Shown here: positions 9,539 through 18,681 of the stretch, piece after piece | How the letters are laid out: every line of letters begins with the position of its first letter | Numbering within the stretch: position 1 is the stretch's first letter | Assembly: GCA_015863215.1 (NCBI GenBank) | Contig: JACBXN010000023.1 | Coordinates: forward strand, 62,001 to 126,000 | Reading direction: 5' to 3' | DNA: 64,000 bases | Source: Aerococcaceae bacterium DSM 111176 | Lineage (GTDB): Bacteria > Bacillota > Bacilli > Lactobacillales > Aerococcaceae | Notes under the pieces: generated by a model | The model's database searches: none | What the model was told of the DNA's origin: nothing | What the model saw: only the letters and a program-made list of their open reading frames with translations | Translations under genes and position numbers: made by a program

Positions 9539-11488
9539 GTGAGAAATCCATTAATTATGCGAAATAATTCGCAACCACAAAATGAATACTATCAAGAAGC
9601 GCTAATGCGTCTTGGTCAAGATAGTGTATTCACGAAAACAAGATCTTACAATGGTAAACTTGGTGCGATTTATAAAAAAGAATCAACAGAGTTTAGATTA
9701 TGGTCACCAACGGCTTCTCAAGTAGAGTTGTTACTCTATGATGATTGGTATGGTGATATCCATTATAGTTTTGTAATGCAATTTGACGAAGATTTACAAG
9801 TTTTTAGGTATGGTCTTGAAGGTGATCAACATGGCACTACGTATGCTTACCGTTTGACCTTTTTAACTGGCGAACAAGTGATTACAAATGACCCATACGC
9901 TAAAGCAGCGACTGTTAATGGTCATCGCAGTGTAGTTGTTGACCTCGAGCAGACTAAACCAGAGGGGTGGGGAGCGCGAATGTCCCCATGGGAGACCCCC
10001 GATAAGACAGTCATCTATGAGTCTCATGTACGAGATTTAACTGTCTCCAAATCATCCAATATTCAACATAAAGGGAAATTCATAGGTTTAACTGAAACAG
10101 GTCGCGTTAATGATTCCGGATCACCGGCAGGATTAGATTATTTAGTTGATTTAGGAATAACGCATGTTGAATTACTACCAGTCTTTGATTATGCAACGGT
10201 AGACGAAACTCAACAACCACCATCAGCTTATAACTGGGGTTATGATCCCTATAATTATAATGTTCCTGAAGGATCTTATTCATCTAATCCATTTGATCCC
10301 TTTGCACGTATAACAGAATTTAAAGAATTGATTAAAGCGATGCATAAAAAAGGGTTGCGCGTCATCATGGACGTGGTTTATAACCACGTTTATGAAGTGG
10401 AGAATCATGCATTTCATAAAACCGCACCAGGATACTATTTTAGATATAATGACAAAGGTCATTTAACAAATAGTACAGGTGTCGGTAATGATACAGCTTC
10501 TGAACGCTCGATGATGCGAAAATATATTGTTGATAGTGTCGTGTATTGGGCGAGTGAGTATCATGTCGATGGTTTCCGTTTTGACTTAATGGGAATTCAT
10601 GATATCGATACAATGAATGCGGTTCGTGAGGCACTCAATGAGATTGACTCATCAATCTTATTATTTGGTGAGGGATGGAATTTATATACACCATTAAGTA
10701 ATGACGTTAGAGCAGCGAACCAAAATAATGCGAAATTTATGCCTGGAATTGGGCAATTTAATGATGGTTTACGTGAAGCAGTTAAAGGTAATGACTTTGA
10801 AATCACCGCTAAAGGCTACGTAAATGGTGCTTGGCATATGGAATCGCAAGTAGTCCAGAACTTTATGGGTGGCGTTGACTTTGGGAATTATAATGACCCA
10901 CTACAATTAATTCAGTATATTGAAGCGCATGATAACTTTACACTCTATGACAAATTAGTGGCATCGAGTCCTGGAACGAGCATCATAACAATTGAAAGAC
11001 AACATATGTTAGCAACAACAATCATCATGTTAGCACAAGGTGTGCCTTTCTTACATGCTGGTCAAGAATTCATGCGAACCAAAAATGGTGTGCGTGATTC
11101 ATATAATAAACCGGATGAGATTAATCAAATCGATTGGAATCGTCAAGAAGATTACAGACAATCGGTAAACTTAGTCCGTGATTTAATTAAATTGCGACAT
11201 AGTGAGCCATTATTAAGACTTAAAACTCATGAAGAAATTAGACAGACGATGAATGCTGTGCGTCAAGATTATCAAATTGTTCATTTAACTTATGATAGTC
11301 CAGAATATGAATTGATTCTTATTATCAATGCCCAAATGAATACGTTGAATGTACCGTTATTCCCAGATGAATATATAGTTCTCCTTAAAGATCATGAAGT
11401 TTTTCTTGATGAAACGAATACTGTTGAAATTACTGATACTATTTCGATTGAATTTATTTCAACATTATTACTCAAAAGATATAAATAA
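9539..11488 (+). CDS. pulA: Type I pullulanase (glycogen debranching)
   Basis: A 649-residue GH13 enzyme that cleaves alpha-1,6 branches of glycogen or limit dextrins. An N-terminal CBM48-like beta domain (about 45-140) precedes the catalytic barrel. YNWGYDPYNY is the pullulanase signature. The nucleophile Asp lies in DGFRFDLMG, the acid Glu in LLFGEGW and the third acid in EAHDN. There is no signal peptide, so it acts in the cytosol, together with glycogen phosphorylase encoded elsewhere in the window. It starts at GTG 9539 behind AAAGGAG. It is shorter than Bacillus AmyX because the N-terminal region is compact. Confidence 0.9.
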   Translation: MRNPLIMRNNSQPQNEYYQEALMRLGQDSVFTKTRSYNGKLGAIYKKESTEFRLWSPTASQVELLLYDDWYGDIHYSFVMQFDEDLQVFRYGLEGDQHGTTYAYRLTFLTGEQVITNDPYAKAATVNGHRSVVVDLEQTKPEGWGARMSPWETPDKTVIYESHVRDLTVSKSSNIQHKGKFIGLTETGRVNDSGSPAGLDYLVDLGITHVELLPVFDYATVDETQQPPSAYNWGYDPYNYNVPEGSYSSNPFDPFARITEFKELIKAMHKKGLRVIMDVVYNHVYEVENHAFHKTAPGYYFRYNDKGHLTNSTGVGNDTASERSMMRKYIVDSVVYWASEYHVDGFRFDLMGIHDIDTMNAVREALNEIDSSILLFGEGWNLYTPLSNDVRAANQNNAKFMPGIGQFNDGLREAVKGNDFEITAKGYVNGAWHMESQVVQNFMGGVDFGNYNDPLQLIQYIEAHDNFTLYDKLVASSPGTSIITIERQHMLATTIIMLAQGVPFLHAGQEFMRTKNGVRDSYNKPDEINQIDWNRQEDYRQSVNLVRDLIKLRHSEPLLRLKTHEEIRQTMNAVRQDYQIVHLTYDSPEYELILIINAQMNTLNVPLFPDEYIVLLKDHEVFLDETNTVEITDTISIEFISTLLLKRYK

Positions 11489-11498
11489 TTGAGCAAAG

Positions 11499-11512
11499 TC
11501 AAAGCGCTTTCT
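11499..11512. promoter_or_regulatory. cre-like site upstream of cysK
   Basis: TCAAAGCGCTTTCT resembles the CcpA consensus TGWAARCGYTWNCA, with an intact AAGCGCTT core. It lies between pulA and cysK; whether it acts on cysK is inference. Confidence 0.4.
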
Positions 11513-11561
11513 TACAAGGAGCGTTATACTGAATTCAATTAAAAATTAAAGGGGTTTTAAT

Positions 11562-12479
11562 ATGTTATTTAATAATATTCTTGATTCAGTAGGAAACACA
11601 CCGCTTGTTAAGATTAATCATTTAGATGAAGATTCAGCGGATGTATATGTGAAAATCGAAAAAAATAATCCATCTGGTTCAGTGAAAGACCGACCAGTTA
11701 AATATATTTTACAAGACTTATTAGACCGTGGTGTTATTAAACAAGGCGATACAGTCATTGAACCAACATCAGGAAATACAGGTGTTGGATTAGCAATGGC
11801 TGGAGCCGCATTAGGTTTAAAAATCGTTATTGTAATGCCAGACTCAATGTCATTAGAACGTCGTCAATTAATTCAAGCTTATGGTGCAGAATTAGTGTTA
11901 ACGCCAGTATCTGAAGGTGCTATGGCAGGAGCTAAAGCAAAAGCTGAAGAATTAGCCGAAGAACGTGATGGTGTTATTTTAGGTCAATTTGCAAATACTG
12001 CAAACATTAAATCTCATGAGGAAACAACTGCGCGTGAAATTTTAGAGGATTTAGGAACAGTAGACGCATTTATTGCGGGTATCGGTACATCAGGTACTAT
12101 TGTTGGTGTTGGAAATGTCTTTAAAGAAAATAATCCAGACACATTAATTGTTGGTTTAGAACCAGAGGATTCCCCGTTATTCTCAAAAGGTGAAGCAGCA
12201 GGACATAAACTACAAGGTTTAGGTACTAACTTCGTACCTGAATTATTTACAGATGAAAACATTGACCGTTACGTTGGTGTTTCAAATGAAGATGCCTTTG
12301 ATGGTATGCGTGAATTAGCATCGACTCAAGGAATTCTAGCAGGTATTTCGTCTGGAGCAAACTATGTAGGGGCAAAACGCTTAGCTAAAGAATTAGGTGC
12401 TGGTAAAACAGTTGTTACCGTACTTCCTGATTCAGGTGAGCGTTACTTGTCGATGGGGATTTTTTCAAGTGACCAATAA
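11562..12479 (+). CDS. cysK: Cysteine synthase A (O-acetylserine sulfhydrylase)
   Basis: A 305-residue PLP enzyme that makes cysteine from O-acetylserine and sulfide. The PLP lysine is in PSGSVKDRP (Lys42). The phosphate-binding and substrate loops TSGNTG and the GTSGTIVG-like glycine loop are intact. A strong AAAGGGG site precedes the ATG. The serine acetyltransferase gene overlaps its 3' end, so both steps of cysteine synthesis are coupled. The C-terminus ends MGIFSSDQ, near the family's normal length. Confidence 0.93.
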   Translation: MLFNNILDSVGNTPLVKINHLDEDSADVYVKIEKNNPSGSVKDRPVKYILQDLLDRGVIKQGDTVIEPTSGNTGVGLAMAGAALGLKIVIVMPDSMSLERRQLIQAYGAELVLTPVSEGAMAGAKAKAEELAEERDGVILGQFANTANIKSHEETTAREILEDLGTVDAFIAGIGTSGTIVGVGNVFKENNPDTLIVGLEPEDSPLFSKGEAAGHKLQGLGTNFVPELFTDENIDRYVGVSNEDAFDGMRELASTQGILAGISSGANYVGAKRLAKELGAGKTVVTVLPDSGERYLSMGIFSSDQ

Positions 12480-12996
12480 AGGTCCAGACTATTGGCGCGG
12501 GGAAGCTGAATATATCTTTGAACAAGATCCAGCTTGCCATTCAGTCGAAGAAGCCTATTTATATCCAGGTTTAGTGGCGCGTCAGTATCATGACAAAGCG
12601 CGAGCAGAGTATTTAGCTGGACATTATTATCAGGCGCGTGTAATTTCAGAGGAAGCACGTCGTGTTACAGGTATTGAAATTCACCCTGGAGCAACGATAG
12701 GCGACCAGTTCTTTATTGATCATGGAATAGGTATTGTCATTGGCGAAACGTCAATAATAGGCGACCGTGTCACCATGTACCATGGTGTTACACTAGGAGG
12801 CATCACAAGTAAACAAGATGTTAAACGCCACCCAACTGTCGGTAATGACGTCATCATTGGAGCTGGCGCGATAATTTTAGGAGATATTACGATTGGTGAT
12901 GGTGCCAAGATTGGTGCCGGAGCGGTTGTACTCAAGGATGTCCCAGCCGGAGCGACCGCAATTGGAGTTCCAGCGAAGATAATTGAACAGAAATAA
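12469..12996 (+). CDS. cysE: Serine O-acetyltransferase
   Basis: A 175-residue left-handed beta-helix enzyme that acetylates serine with acetyl-CoA, feeding CysK. The hexapeptide repeats are clear ([39 protein letters not shown]). The catalytic His and substrate loop are in YHGVTLGG. It is the short form typical of Firmicutes, lacking the long N-terminal helical domain. I choose GTG 12469, inside the end of cysK (11-bp overlap) and behind TGGGGA; upstream in-frame codons lie deep in cysK. The last residues lack the bulky C-terminal Ile tail of enterobacterial CysE, but end in IIEQK. Confidence 0.88.
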   Translation: MTNKGPDYWRGEAEYIFEQDPACHSVEEAYLYPGLVARQYHDKARAEYLAGHYYQARVISEEARRVTGIEIHPGATIGDQFFIDHGIGIVIGETSIIGDRVTMYHGVTLGGITSKQDVKRHPTVGNDVIIGAGAIILGDITIGDGAKIGAGAVVLKDVPAGATAIGVPAKIIEQK

Positions 12997-12999
12997 TTT

Positions 13000-13034
13000 A
13001 AACCCAAGCAGTAATTTCTGTTTGGGTTTTTATT
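13000..13034 (+). terminator. Terminator of cysK-cysE
   Basis: AAACCCAAGCAG and CTGTTTGGGTTT form a stem with a 6-base loop, followed by a T-rich tail. Confidence 0.85.
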
Positions 13035-13113
13035 TCTATACATTTACTGATATAATGGTATAAATATAACAGTTTTTAATAACTGTTTCATTATGATTAA
13101 AGGAGAATTAATT

Positions 13114-13470
13114 ATGACTAAAGTATACACAAAAACAGGTATGTGGCTAAAAGAAGTTGAACCAAACACAGTAGTGATAGGTATGTCACCAAAAGGTCAA
13201 GATGATATTGGTGAAGTAGGTTTCTTTGAATATTTAGATGATGAAAGAATCACTTATGATGAGCCTTTTGTAGCAATTGAAGGATCAAAAGCTGTTTCTG
13301 AAATTCCAGCCCCTATCACAGGTACAATTATCGAGAAGAATGAAACACTTTTAGATTCACCTGAAACACTTTCAGCTGAGGGTGATGAGAACACTTGGAT
13401 GATGAAAGTTTCAGTGGATAATTTTAATGCAGCTGACTATTTAGCTGAAGATTTACCTATCGAAGATTAA
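13114..13470 (+). CDS. Stand-alone GcvH-like lipoyl domain protein
   Basis: A 118-residue lipoyl-carrier protein of the glycine cleavage H family. The lipoylation lysine lies in EGSKAVSEIPAPITG, equivalent to ESVKA in classical GcvH. No gcvT, gcvPA or gcvPB is present nearby. In Firmicutes, stand-alone GcvH proteins act as donors of octanoyl/lipoyl groups to the 2-oxoacid dehydrogenases through LipL-type transfer, and this is the most likely role. The start is ATG 13114 behind AAAGGAG; the frame opens at 13093 without a ribosome site. Confidence 0.85.
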   Translation: MTKVYTKTGMWLKEVEPNTVVIGMSPKGQDDIGEVGFFEYLDDERITYDEPFVAIEGSKAVSEIPAPITGTIIEKNETLLDSPETLSAEGDENTWMMKVSVDNFNAADYLAEDLPIED

Positions 13471-13603
13471 TCGGTAATAACTGAAGATTAGTTTGTAATA
13501 TTATTTTAATTGCCATATTTTCCACAGAAACTTAAGGTCATCCTAGCCAAAGTACTCCTTTTGCGTTATAATTAATTAAAATCTCATTAGAAAGAGTGTT
13601 AAT

Positions 13604-14572
13604 ATGCAAAAATTAGGAATTATTGGAGCAGGGCATGTTGGTGAACATGTGATTGCAAATGCGGTTAAGTCAGAGTTATTTGGTGAAATTGTTGTATTAG
13701 ACAATCGTGAAGAAATTGCATTTGGTGAAGCATTAGACCAGGCACATGCGACCGGTCAATTTTCACGTGTCAATGTTAATGTTCATGAAGGTACTTATGA
13801 TGATATGGCTGATGCAGACATTATTATTGTCACAGCGTCACACCATTACGCCCCAGAACCAGTACCAGAAGACCGTCAGGTATTACTTGGTAATAATGCA
13901 GCTATTGTACGAGAAATTATGGGGAATATTTCAAGTCGTACTAAAGAACCAGTTATTATCTTTATTACTAATCCAGCGGATACGGTTGTACATATCGCTT
14001 CAACAGAATTTGATTACCCAATAAATAAAATCATGGGTACAGGGTGTATGTTAGATTCATCACGTCTACGCTACACAGTAGGGCGTCACTATGATGTGGA
14101 TCCTAAATCAGTATCTGGTTACATGATGGCTGAACATGGTTATACTGCGTTTCCAGCATTAAGCCGTTTAACTGTTTCGGGAATTGCTTTTGATGAGTTA
14201 AGTGACTATTTCCCTGATGTTGAACCACTAGAACCACAAGATGTGAAAGACAATATTGTAGAAGCAGCGTACCATGTATTCCGCGCCAAAGTTGGGGTAA
14301 CAAATGCAGGGGTAGCTCAAGCAGGAATCGACTTAGCACGTGCAGTATTACTTGATGAGCGTACAGTATTACCAATTTCAACATATATGGGCGAAGGTAC
14401 TCCTTACGCAGATAATCCTGTTTCATATTCAACACCTACAAAGGTAGGACGCAATGGTTGGGAGAAACAATATTTTGTGACTCTTAATGATTGGGAACAA
14501 CAAAAGCTAGACGAATCGTTAGCATCAATAAGAGCAAATATTGAATTGGCAAATGAATTAAAGAATAAATAA
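13604..14572 (+). CDS. L-2-hydroxyacid dehydrogenase (L-2-hydroxyisocaproate/L-lactate dehydrogenase family)
   Basis: A 322-residue member of the LDH/MDH superfamily. NAD-binding GAGHVG is at residues 8-13, and the catalytic His region reads AEHGYTAFPALS in place of the GEHGD of true lactate dehydrogenases. NPADT replaces the usual NPVD. These departures match L-2-hydroxyisocaproate dehydrogenases, which reduce branched-chain 2-oxo acids, rather than glycolytic LDH. It has its own terminator. The exact substrate needs an assay, so no gene symbol is given. Confidence 0.82.
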   Translation: MQKLGIIGAGHVGEHVIANAVKSELFGEIVVLDNREEIAFGEALDQAHATGQFSRVNVNVHEGTYDDMADADIIIVTASHHYAPEPVPEDRQVLLGNNAAIVREIMGNISSRTKEPVIIFITNPADTVVHIASTEFDYPINKIMGTGCMLDSSRLRYTVGRHYDVDPKSVSGYMMAEHGYTAFPALSRLTVSGIAFDELSDYFPDVEPLEPQDVKDNIVEAAYHVFRAKVGVTNAGVAQAGIDLARAVLLDERTVLPISTYMGEGTPYADNPVSYSTPTKVGRNGWEKQYFVTLNDWEQQKLDESLASIRANIELANELKNK

Positions 14573-14581
14573 TTATAAACG

Positions 14582-14616
14582 ATACCGGTAATTCTTAGGG
14601 ATTGCCGGTATTTTTA
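14582..14616 (+). terminator. Terminator of the L-2-hydroxyacid dehydrogenase gene
   Basis: ATACCGGTAAT at 14582-14592 pairs, with one mismatch, with ATTGCCGGTAT at 14601-14611 and is followed by T residues. Confidence 0.85.
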
Positions 14617-14726
14617 TTATTATTGAAGAATTAACAATATTGGTATCTACGCACAAATATGATAAAATGAAGGCTAATTTCAATTTTAGAATTTTGTAAA
14701 TAGTATCAATAATTAATGAGGGATTT

Positions 14727-15551
14727 ATGAAAATAGGTTTTATATCAGATTTACATATCGATTATTTGAAGAGTTACTTACCAGAGGATATGATGCGGAC
14801 ATTAGCTACAGTCAGCTCAGAAGGAGAACTTGATTATTTAATCATTGGTGGAGATATCAGTAATCATATTCAGACAACAATCAATTTCATCGAGACACTA
14901 GATAAAGAATTGGCACCTACAAAAGTTTACTTTATTCCAGGAAATCACGATTATTGGCAAGATCGTAATGAGGAAAAACAAACATGGGAACTTCATAAAA
15001 TATTTGAAAGTCATCCTCAATCATTAATGAAAGAGCCTTTAATTATTAATGATAACTTAGCAATTGTAGGACATTTGGCCTGGTATAACCATGCTTACTA
15101 TCAGCGAGATAAATTTACACCAGAGCAAATTGAAGCAGGACGCTATAAAATTGCAACCTGGCAAGATAAACAACGGATGTCATGGGAACTTCTTGATAGT
15201 AAAGTATCTAAAATCTTTAAAGATGACATTATCAATCACATGAATCAAGTTGGAAATCGTAAAATAGCGCTAGTAACGCATATGGTAACAACTCCCGACT
15301 TTATTATTCCAATGCCACATCGTGCCTTTGATTTCTTTAATGCCTTTATTGCGACGAATGATTTAGATGATGTCATTAATGCCTATCCTGTTTCACATAG
15401 TATAATGGGGCATGTTCATATAAGGCACAGTATCTATAAAGATAATGTTACTTGGGTGACCAATTCACTTGCGTATGAAAAGGAATGGCGCAGTAAATCT
15501 ATTAAACAAGAAATTGATCATGCATTGTATGTGCTTGACACTGATAAATAA
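14727..15551 (+). CDS. Metallophosphoesterase
   Basis: A 274-residue calcineurin-type phosphoesterase with the full set of metal-binding motifs in order: DLH (8-10), GGD (41-43), GNHDYW, THMV and GHVHIRH. It is cytosolic. Similar proteins in Lactobacillales and Bacillus are annotated only as metallophosphoesterases; the substrate is unknown. It is a single gene with a GAGGGAT ribosome site and its own terminator. Confidence 0.85.
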   Translation: MKIGFISDLHIDYLKSYLPEDMMRTLATVSSEGELDYLIIGGDISNHIQTTINFIETLDKELAPTKVYFIPGNHDYWQDRNEEKQTWELHKIFESHPQSLMKEPLIINDNLAIVGHLAWYNHAYYQRDKFTPEQIEAGRYKIATWQDKQRMSWELLDSKVSKIFKDDIINHMNQVGNRKIALVTHMVTTPDFIIPMPHRAFDFFNAFIATNDLDDVINAYPVSHSIMGHVHIRHSIYKDNVTWVTNSLAYEKEWRSKSIKQEIDHALYVLDTDK

Positions 15552-15590
15552 AATAAGCTGCGACCGTGTCTGGTCTCGGCTTATTTTTAT
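15549..15590 (+). terminator. Terminator of the metallophosphoesterase gene
   Basis: AAATAAGC..CGACC pairs with GGTC.CG.CTTATTT across a short loop and a T-run follows. It lies just before the 51-bp repeat array. Confidence 0.8.
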
Positions 15591-15627
15591 GGCTAGTTAT
15601 AGATATTTCGGTGGTAGGAGTCTTGAT

Positions 15628-15678
15628 AAAAGGGTCCAAGAGTAGAGTAATGCTTTTTGTTGTATGGAATTGGAAAGC
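15628..15678. repeat. Degenerate extra copy of the 51-bp repeat
   Basis: The 3' half (TTTTTG..GGAATTGGAAAGC) still matches the tail of the repeat unit that follows, while the 5' half has drifted. It is in phase with the array. Confidence 0.5.
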
Positions 15679-15971
15679 GTTCAACTCCGGGGACTAATTC
15701 ACTGTTTAGTTTAACGGAATTCGTAAAGCGTTCAACTTCGGGTACAATTTCACTTTTTAGTTTAACGGAATTCATAAATCGTTCAAGTCCGGGTACAATT
15801 TCAGTGTTTAGTTTAACGAAATTCGTAAATCGTTAAACTCCGGGTACAATTTCAATGTTTAGTTTAACGAAATTTGTAAATCGTTAAACTCCGGGGACTA
15901 ATTCACTGTTTAGTTTAACGGTATACTTAAATCGTTCAAGTCCGGGTACAATTTCAGTGTTTAGTTTAACG
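15679..15971. repeat. Tandem array of 51-bp units, 5.75 copies
   Basis: Units begin at 15679, 15730, 15781, 15832, 15883 and 15934, exactly 51 bp apart; the last unit stops after 38 bp. Each starts GTTCAACTCCGGG or a variant and contains GTTTAGTTTAACG. In the units at 15832 and 15883, CGTTAAACT near the start and AGTTTAACG near the end form a perfect 9-bp inverted repeat; the other copies carry mismatches. On the minus strand the unit is 17 codons (like VKLNSELVPGVERF) and stays in frame, but the perfect-palindrome copies introduce a stop. It lies between two convergent terminators. Function unknown. Confidence 0.9.
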
Positions 15972-16028
15972 TCAATCGATAAAATGGAGGGATTCTTTCC
16001 AATCAAGGGAACAAAAATTTGAAGAACA

Positions 16029-16064
16029 AAAAAACCATCGAACTCAGAAAGTTCGATGGTTTTC
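16029..16064. terminator. Terminator of glgP (minus strand; possibly bidirectional)
   Basis: AAACCATCGAACT and AGTTCGATGGTTT form a 13-bp stem with a 5-base loop and flanking A/T runs. It lies downstream of the glgP stop. Confidence 0.88.
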
Positions 16065-16083
16065 ACTCTACATAAAGTGAGTA

Positions 16084-18378
16084 TTATTTTTTATCGATAA
16101 CCACTTCGTAGTCAGCTTCTAAATGCCAAATGTCGCGGTTGTAATCAGAAATTGTACGGTCTGATGAGAAGAATCCTGCATGAGCAATATTCTTAACAAC
16201 TTTAGTCATCCATAATTCTTTATCTTCGTAATCTGCATACATTTTCTCTTTGACTTCAATAAATTCTTCTAAGTCAATTAATGCCATGAAGTAGTCTTTA
16301 TGAACAATATCATTATGTAAACGATATAGACGGTCAGAGTTACCAATAGCTAATGTTTTGTCAGAGATAATGAAATCAACTAATAAACGTAATTTTGGAT
16401 CGTTATAATACTCATAAGCATTATATCCTGCAGTTTCATATAAGCTAACAATTTCATCGGCGTTTTTACCGAATAAGTAAATATTTTCTTCGCCAACTAA
16501 TTCAGCAATCTCGCGGTTTGCACCATCAATAGTAGCAACTGTTAAAGCACCATTTAACATGAATTTCATGTTACCAGTACCAGAAGCTTCTTTTGAAGCA
16601 AGTGAGATTTGTTCTGAAATATCAGCTGCTGGAATTAAATATTCAGCTGCCGTAACATTATAGTTTTCTACCATTACAACTTGTAAATAAGGTGAAACAG
16701 CTGGGTCCTTAGCAATAATTTCACTCATAACCATAATAAAGTGGATGATGTCTTGAGCAATGATATAAGCAGACGCTGCTTTACCACCGAATAAAATAGT
16801 AATTGGTGTCTTAGGTGTATTACCTTTTTTAATATCCATATATTTATGAACAATATATAAGGCTAACATTTGTTGACGTTTATATTCGTGAATACGTTTA
16901 ATTTGTACGTCAATGATAGAATCTTCATTAATCACAACAGCTTGACGATGTAATAAGTGATCTTTTAATTCTCGTTTATCCTTCGCTTTGATTTCTACTA
17001 AAGCTTCATGGACTTCTTTATCATCTGCATACTTTTCAAAAGCAGTTAAATCATGATTAACACGCCATTCTTCACCAATTTTTTCATCTAATAATGAAGA
17101 TAAAGCTTGATTGGCATTCATAATCCAACGGCGGAATGTGATACCATTAGTCTTATTATTAATACGACCTGGATATAAATCTTCAAATTCCTTCAATTCA
17201 GTTTCTTTAAGAATTTCAGTATGGAGTGCTGCAACACCGTTTACTGAGAATCCGTAGTGAATTGACATATTTGCCATATGCGCTTGACCGTGGTCATCAA
17301 TAATAAATCCACCTGGTGTGTTTGGATGTGCTGTTCTTACACGTTTGTCTAAATCACGAATAATATGTGCAATATCTGGAGATACGCGTTCTAATTTACC
17401 CATTGGCCATTTTTCAAGTGCCTCTGACAGGATTGTATGGTTAGTGAAAGCAATTGTGTTCTTAACAATATCAACGGCTTCGTCAATTCCAATGTGGTAT
17501 TTCTGTGTAAATAAACGGATAAATTCTGGAATAATTAAGGCAGGGTGAGTATCGTTAATTTGAACGACAGCATAGTCAGCTAAGTCATGAACATTTGATC
17601 CACGTTCAATTGCTTCGTCAATAATTAATTGAGCAGCATTCGATACCATGAAATATTGTTGGAAAATACGTAATAATCTACCGTCAGAGTCTGAGTCATC
17701 AGGATATAAGAATAATGTTAAGTTTTCTGCAATATTTTGTTTATCAAAGTTAATTGAACCATATTCAATAATTTCACTGTTAATACTATCTAAATCGAAT
17801 AAACGTAATCGATTACGTTTTTTGTTACCATAACCAAATACATCAATATCATATAGAGTAGATGTTAATGTAAAGTTAGCAAATGGCACTTCATACGATT
17901 TTTGTGAACGTTTAACCCATGTGTCTTGATCTAACCAAGCATCTGGTACAGCATGTTGCTCACGGTGTACTAATAATTGGTGGAATAAACCAAAGTGGTA
18001 ATTTAGTCCTACACCATCACCGTTAATACCTAATGTTGCAATTGAATCTAGGAAACATGCAGCTAAACGCCCTAATCCACCGTTACCTAAAGATGGTTCA
18101 GATTCTGCTTCTTCAACTTCTGCAATCGATTTCCCAACTGACTGTAACTCAGCCTCAATTTCATCATATAGACCTAAGTTTAATAAGTTGTTTGATAATA
18201 ATTTACCGATTAGAAACTCGGCAGAAACATAATATAATTTTTTCTTTGAATTGTTAAGAGGGTAGTCATTAGCTTTATTTTTAATTAAATCTAATAAAGC
18301 TTGGTATAGTTCTTGATCAGTCATCTGATCCAAGGACTTCCCGTACTGCTCATTAACTAATTTAGCGAATTTACTCAT
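16084..18378 (-). CDS. glgP: Glycogen/starch alpha-glucan phosphorylase
   Basis: A 764-residue GT35 enzyme that releases glucose-1-phosphate from glycogen chain ends. EPSLGNGGLGRLAACFLDS near the N-terminus and the PLP site EASGTGNMKFMLNGALTVAT near residue 600 are intact. It is slightly short against the usual ~800, mainly at the N-terminus, as is common in Lactobacillales. Start ATG is behind AAAGGAG. Unusually, it is not in the glgBCDA operon but alone, divergent from a LacI-type regulator with which it shares a 303-bp control region. Confidence 0.93.
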   Translation of the reverse strand: MSKFAKLVNEQYGKSLDQMTDQELYQALLDLIKNKANDYPLNNSKKKLYYVSAEFLIGKLLSNNLLNLGLYDEIEAELQSVGKSIAEVEEAESEPSLGNGGLGRLAACFLDSIATLGINGDGVGLNYHFGLFHQLLVHREQHAVPDAWLDQDTWVKRSQKSYEVPFANFTLTSTLYDIDVFGYGNKKRNRLRLFDLDSINSEIIEYGSINFDKQNIAENLTLFLYPDDSDSDGRLLRIFQQYFMVSNAAQLIIDEAIERGSNVHDLADYAVVQINDTHPALIIPEFIRLFTQKYHIGIDEAVDIVKNTIAFTNHTILSEALEKWPMGKLERVSPDIAHIIRDLDKRVRTAHPNTPGGFIIDDHGQAHMANMSIHYGFSVNGVAALHTEILKETELKEFEDLYPGRINNKTNGITFRRWIMNANQALSSLLDEKIGEEWRVNHDLTAFEKYADDKEVHEALVEIKAKDKRELKDHLLHRQAVVINEDSIIDVQIKRIHEYKRQQMLALYIVHKYMDIKKGNTPKTPITILFGGKAASAYIIAQDIIHFIMVMSEIIAKDPAVSPYLQVVMVENYNVTAAEYLIPAADISEQISLASKEASGTGNMKFMLNGALTVATIDGANREIAELVGEENIYLFGKNADEIVSLYETAGYNAYEYYNDPKLRLLVDFIISDKTLAIGNSDRLYRLHNDIVHKDYFMALIDLEEFIEVKEKMYADYEDKELWMTKVVKNIAHAGFFSSDRTISDYNRDIWHLEADYEVVIDKK

Positions 18379-18538
18379 ATTGTTTTCTCCTTTAATGGGT
18401 TTTATTCAACATCACTACATATATAGTTAAATATATTCTATCACGTTAATGTTTTAATAACCATCAGAATGGCTAAAATCCGATTTTACGGCTCAAACGT
18501 GACATTAAACTAGTTTTTATTTACCAGCTTAAGGACAT

Positions 18539-18552
18539 TATAAACGTTTTCT
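18539..18552. promoter_or_regulatory. cre/MalR-like operator 1 between glgP and the regulator
   Basis: TATAAACGTTTTCT fits a LacI/CcpA-family half-site pair with central ACGT. It lies 22 bp (two helical turns) from a second, similar site. The rest of the 18379-18681 divergent region shows no gene. Confidence 0.5.
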
Positions 18553-18560
18553 AAAATTAA

Positions 18561-18574
18561 TGCAAACGATTTCT
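18561..18574. promoter_or_regulatory. cre/MalR-like operator 2 at the regulator promoter
   Basis: TGCAAACGATTTCT matches the LacI-family operator pattern well. It ends about where the -35 region of the TATAAT at 18593-18598 must lie, so binding would block the regulator's own promoter. Autoregulation is inferred. Confidence 0.55.
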
Positions 18575-18592
18575 TTTTAATTAAAAATGTGT

Positions 18593-18598
18593 TATAAT
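18593..18598 (+). promoter_or_regulatory. -10 element of the LacI-family regulator gene
   Basis: Perfect TATAAT; the -35 region is poor (near 18570-18575) and overlaps operator 2. Confidence 0.5.
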
Positions 18599-18681
18599 AG
18601 ATAGTATATTGTTAAAGTAACGGCTTACAACTATAATATGACTTAAATAATAATTAAATTAAATTTAAAGGAGGGAAAACT

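Noticed and set aside
14103-14435. A 110-codon frame antisense to the L-2-hydroxyacid dehydrogenase
   Set aside because: Shadow of a well-supported gene with Leu/His-rich composition and no ribosome site.
15781-15800. GTTCAAGTCCGGG looks like a tRNA T-loop
   Set aside because: The flanking bases cannot form the T-stem and there is no acceptor, D-arm or anticodon arm; the match is part of the 51-bp repeat.
15593-16066. Minus-strand reading frames across the 51-bp repeats (VKLNSELVPGVERF-type peptide)
   Set aside because: The upstream part covers the glgP terminator, two copies carry in-frame stops, and no ribosome site is visible. Kept as a repeat, not as a gene.
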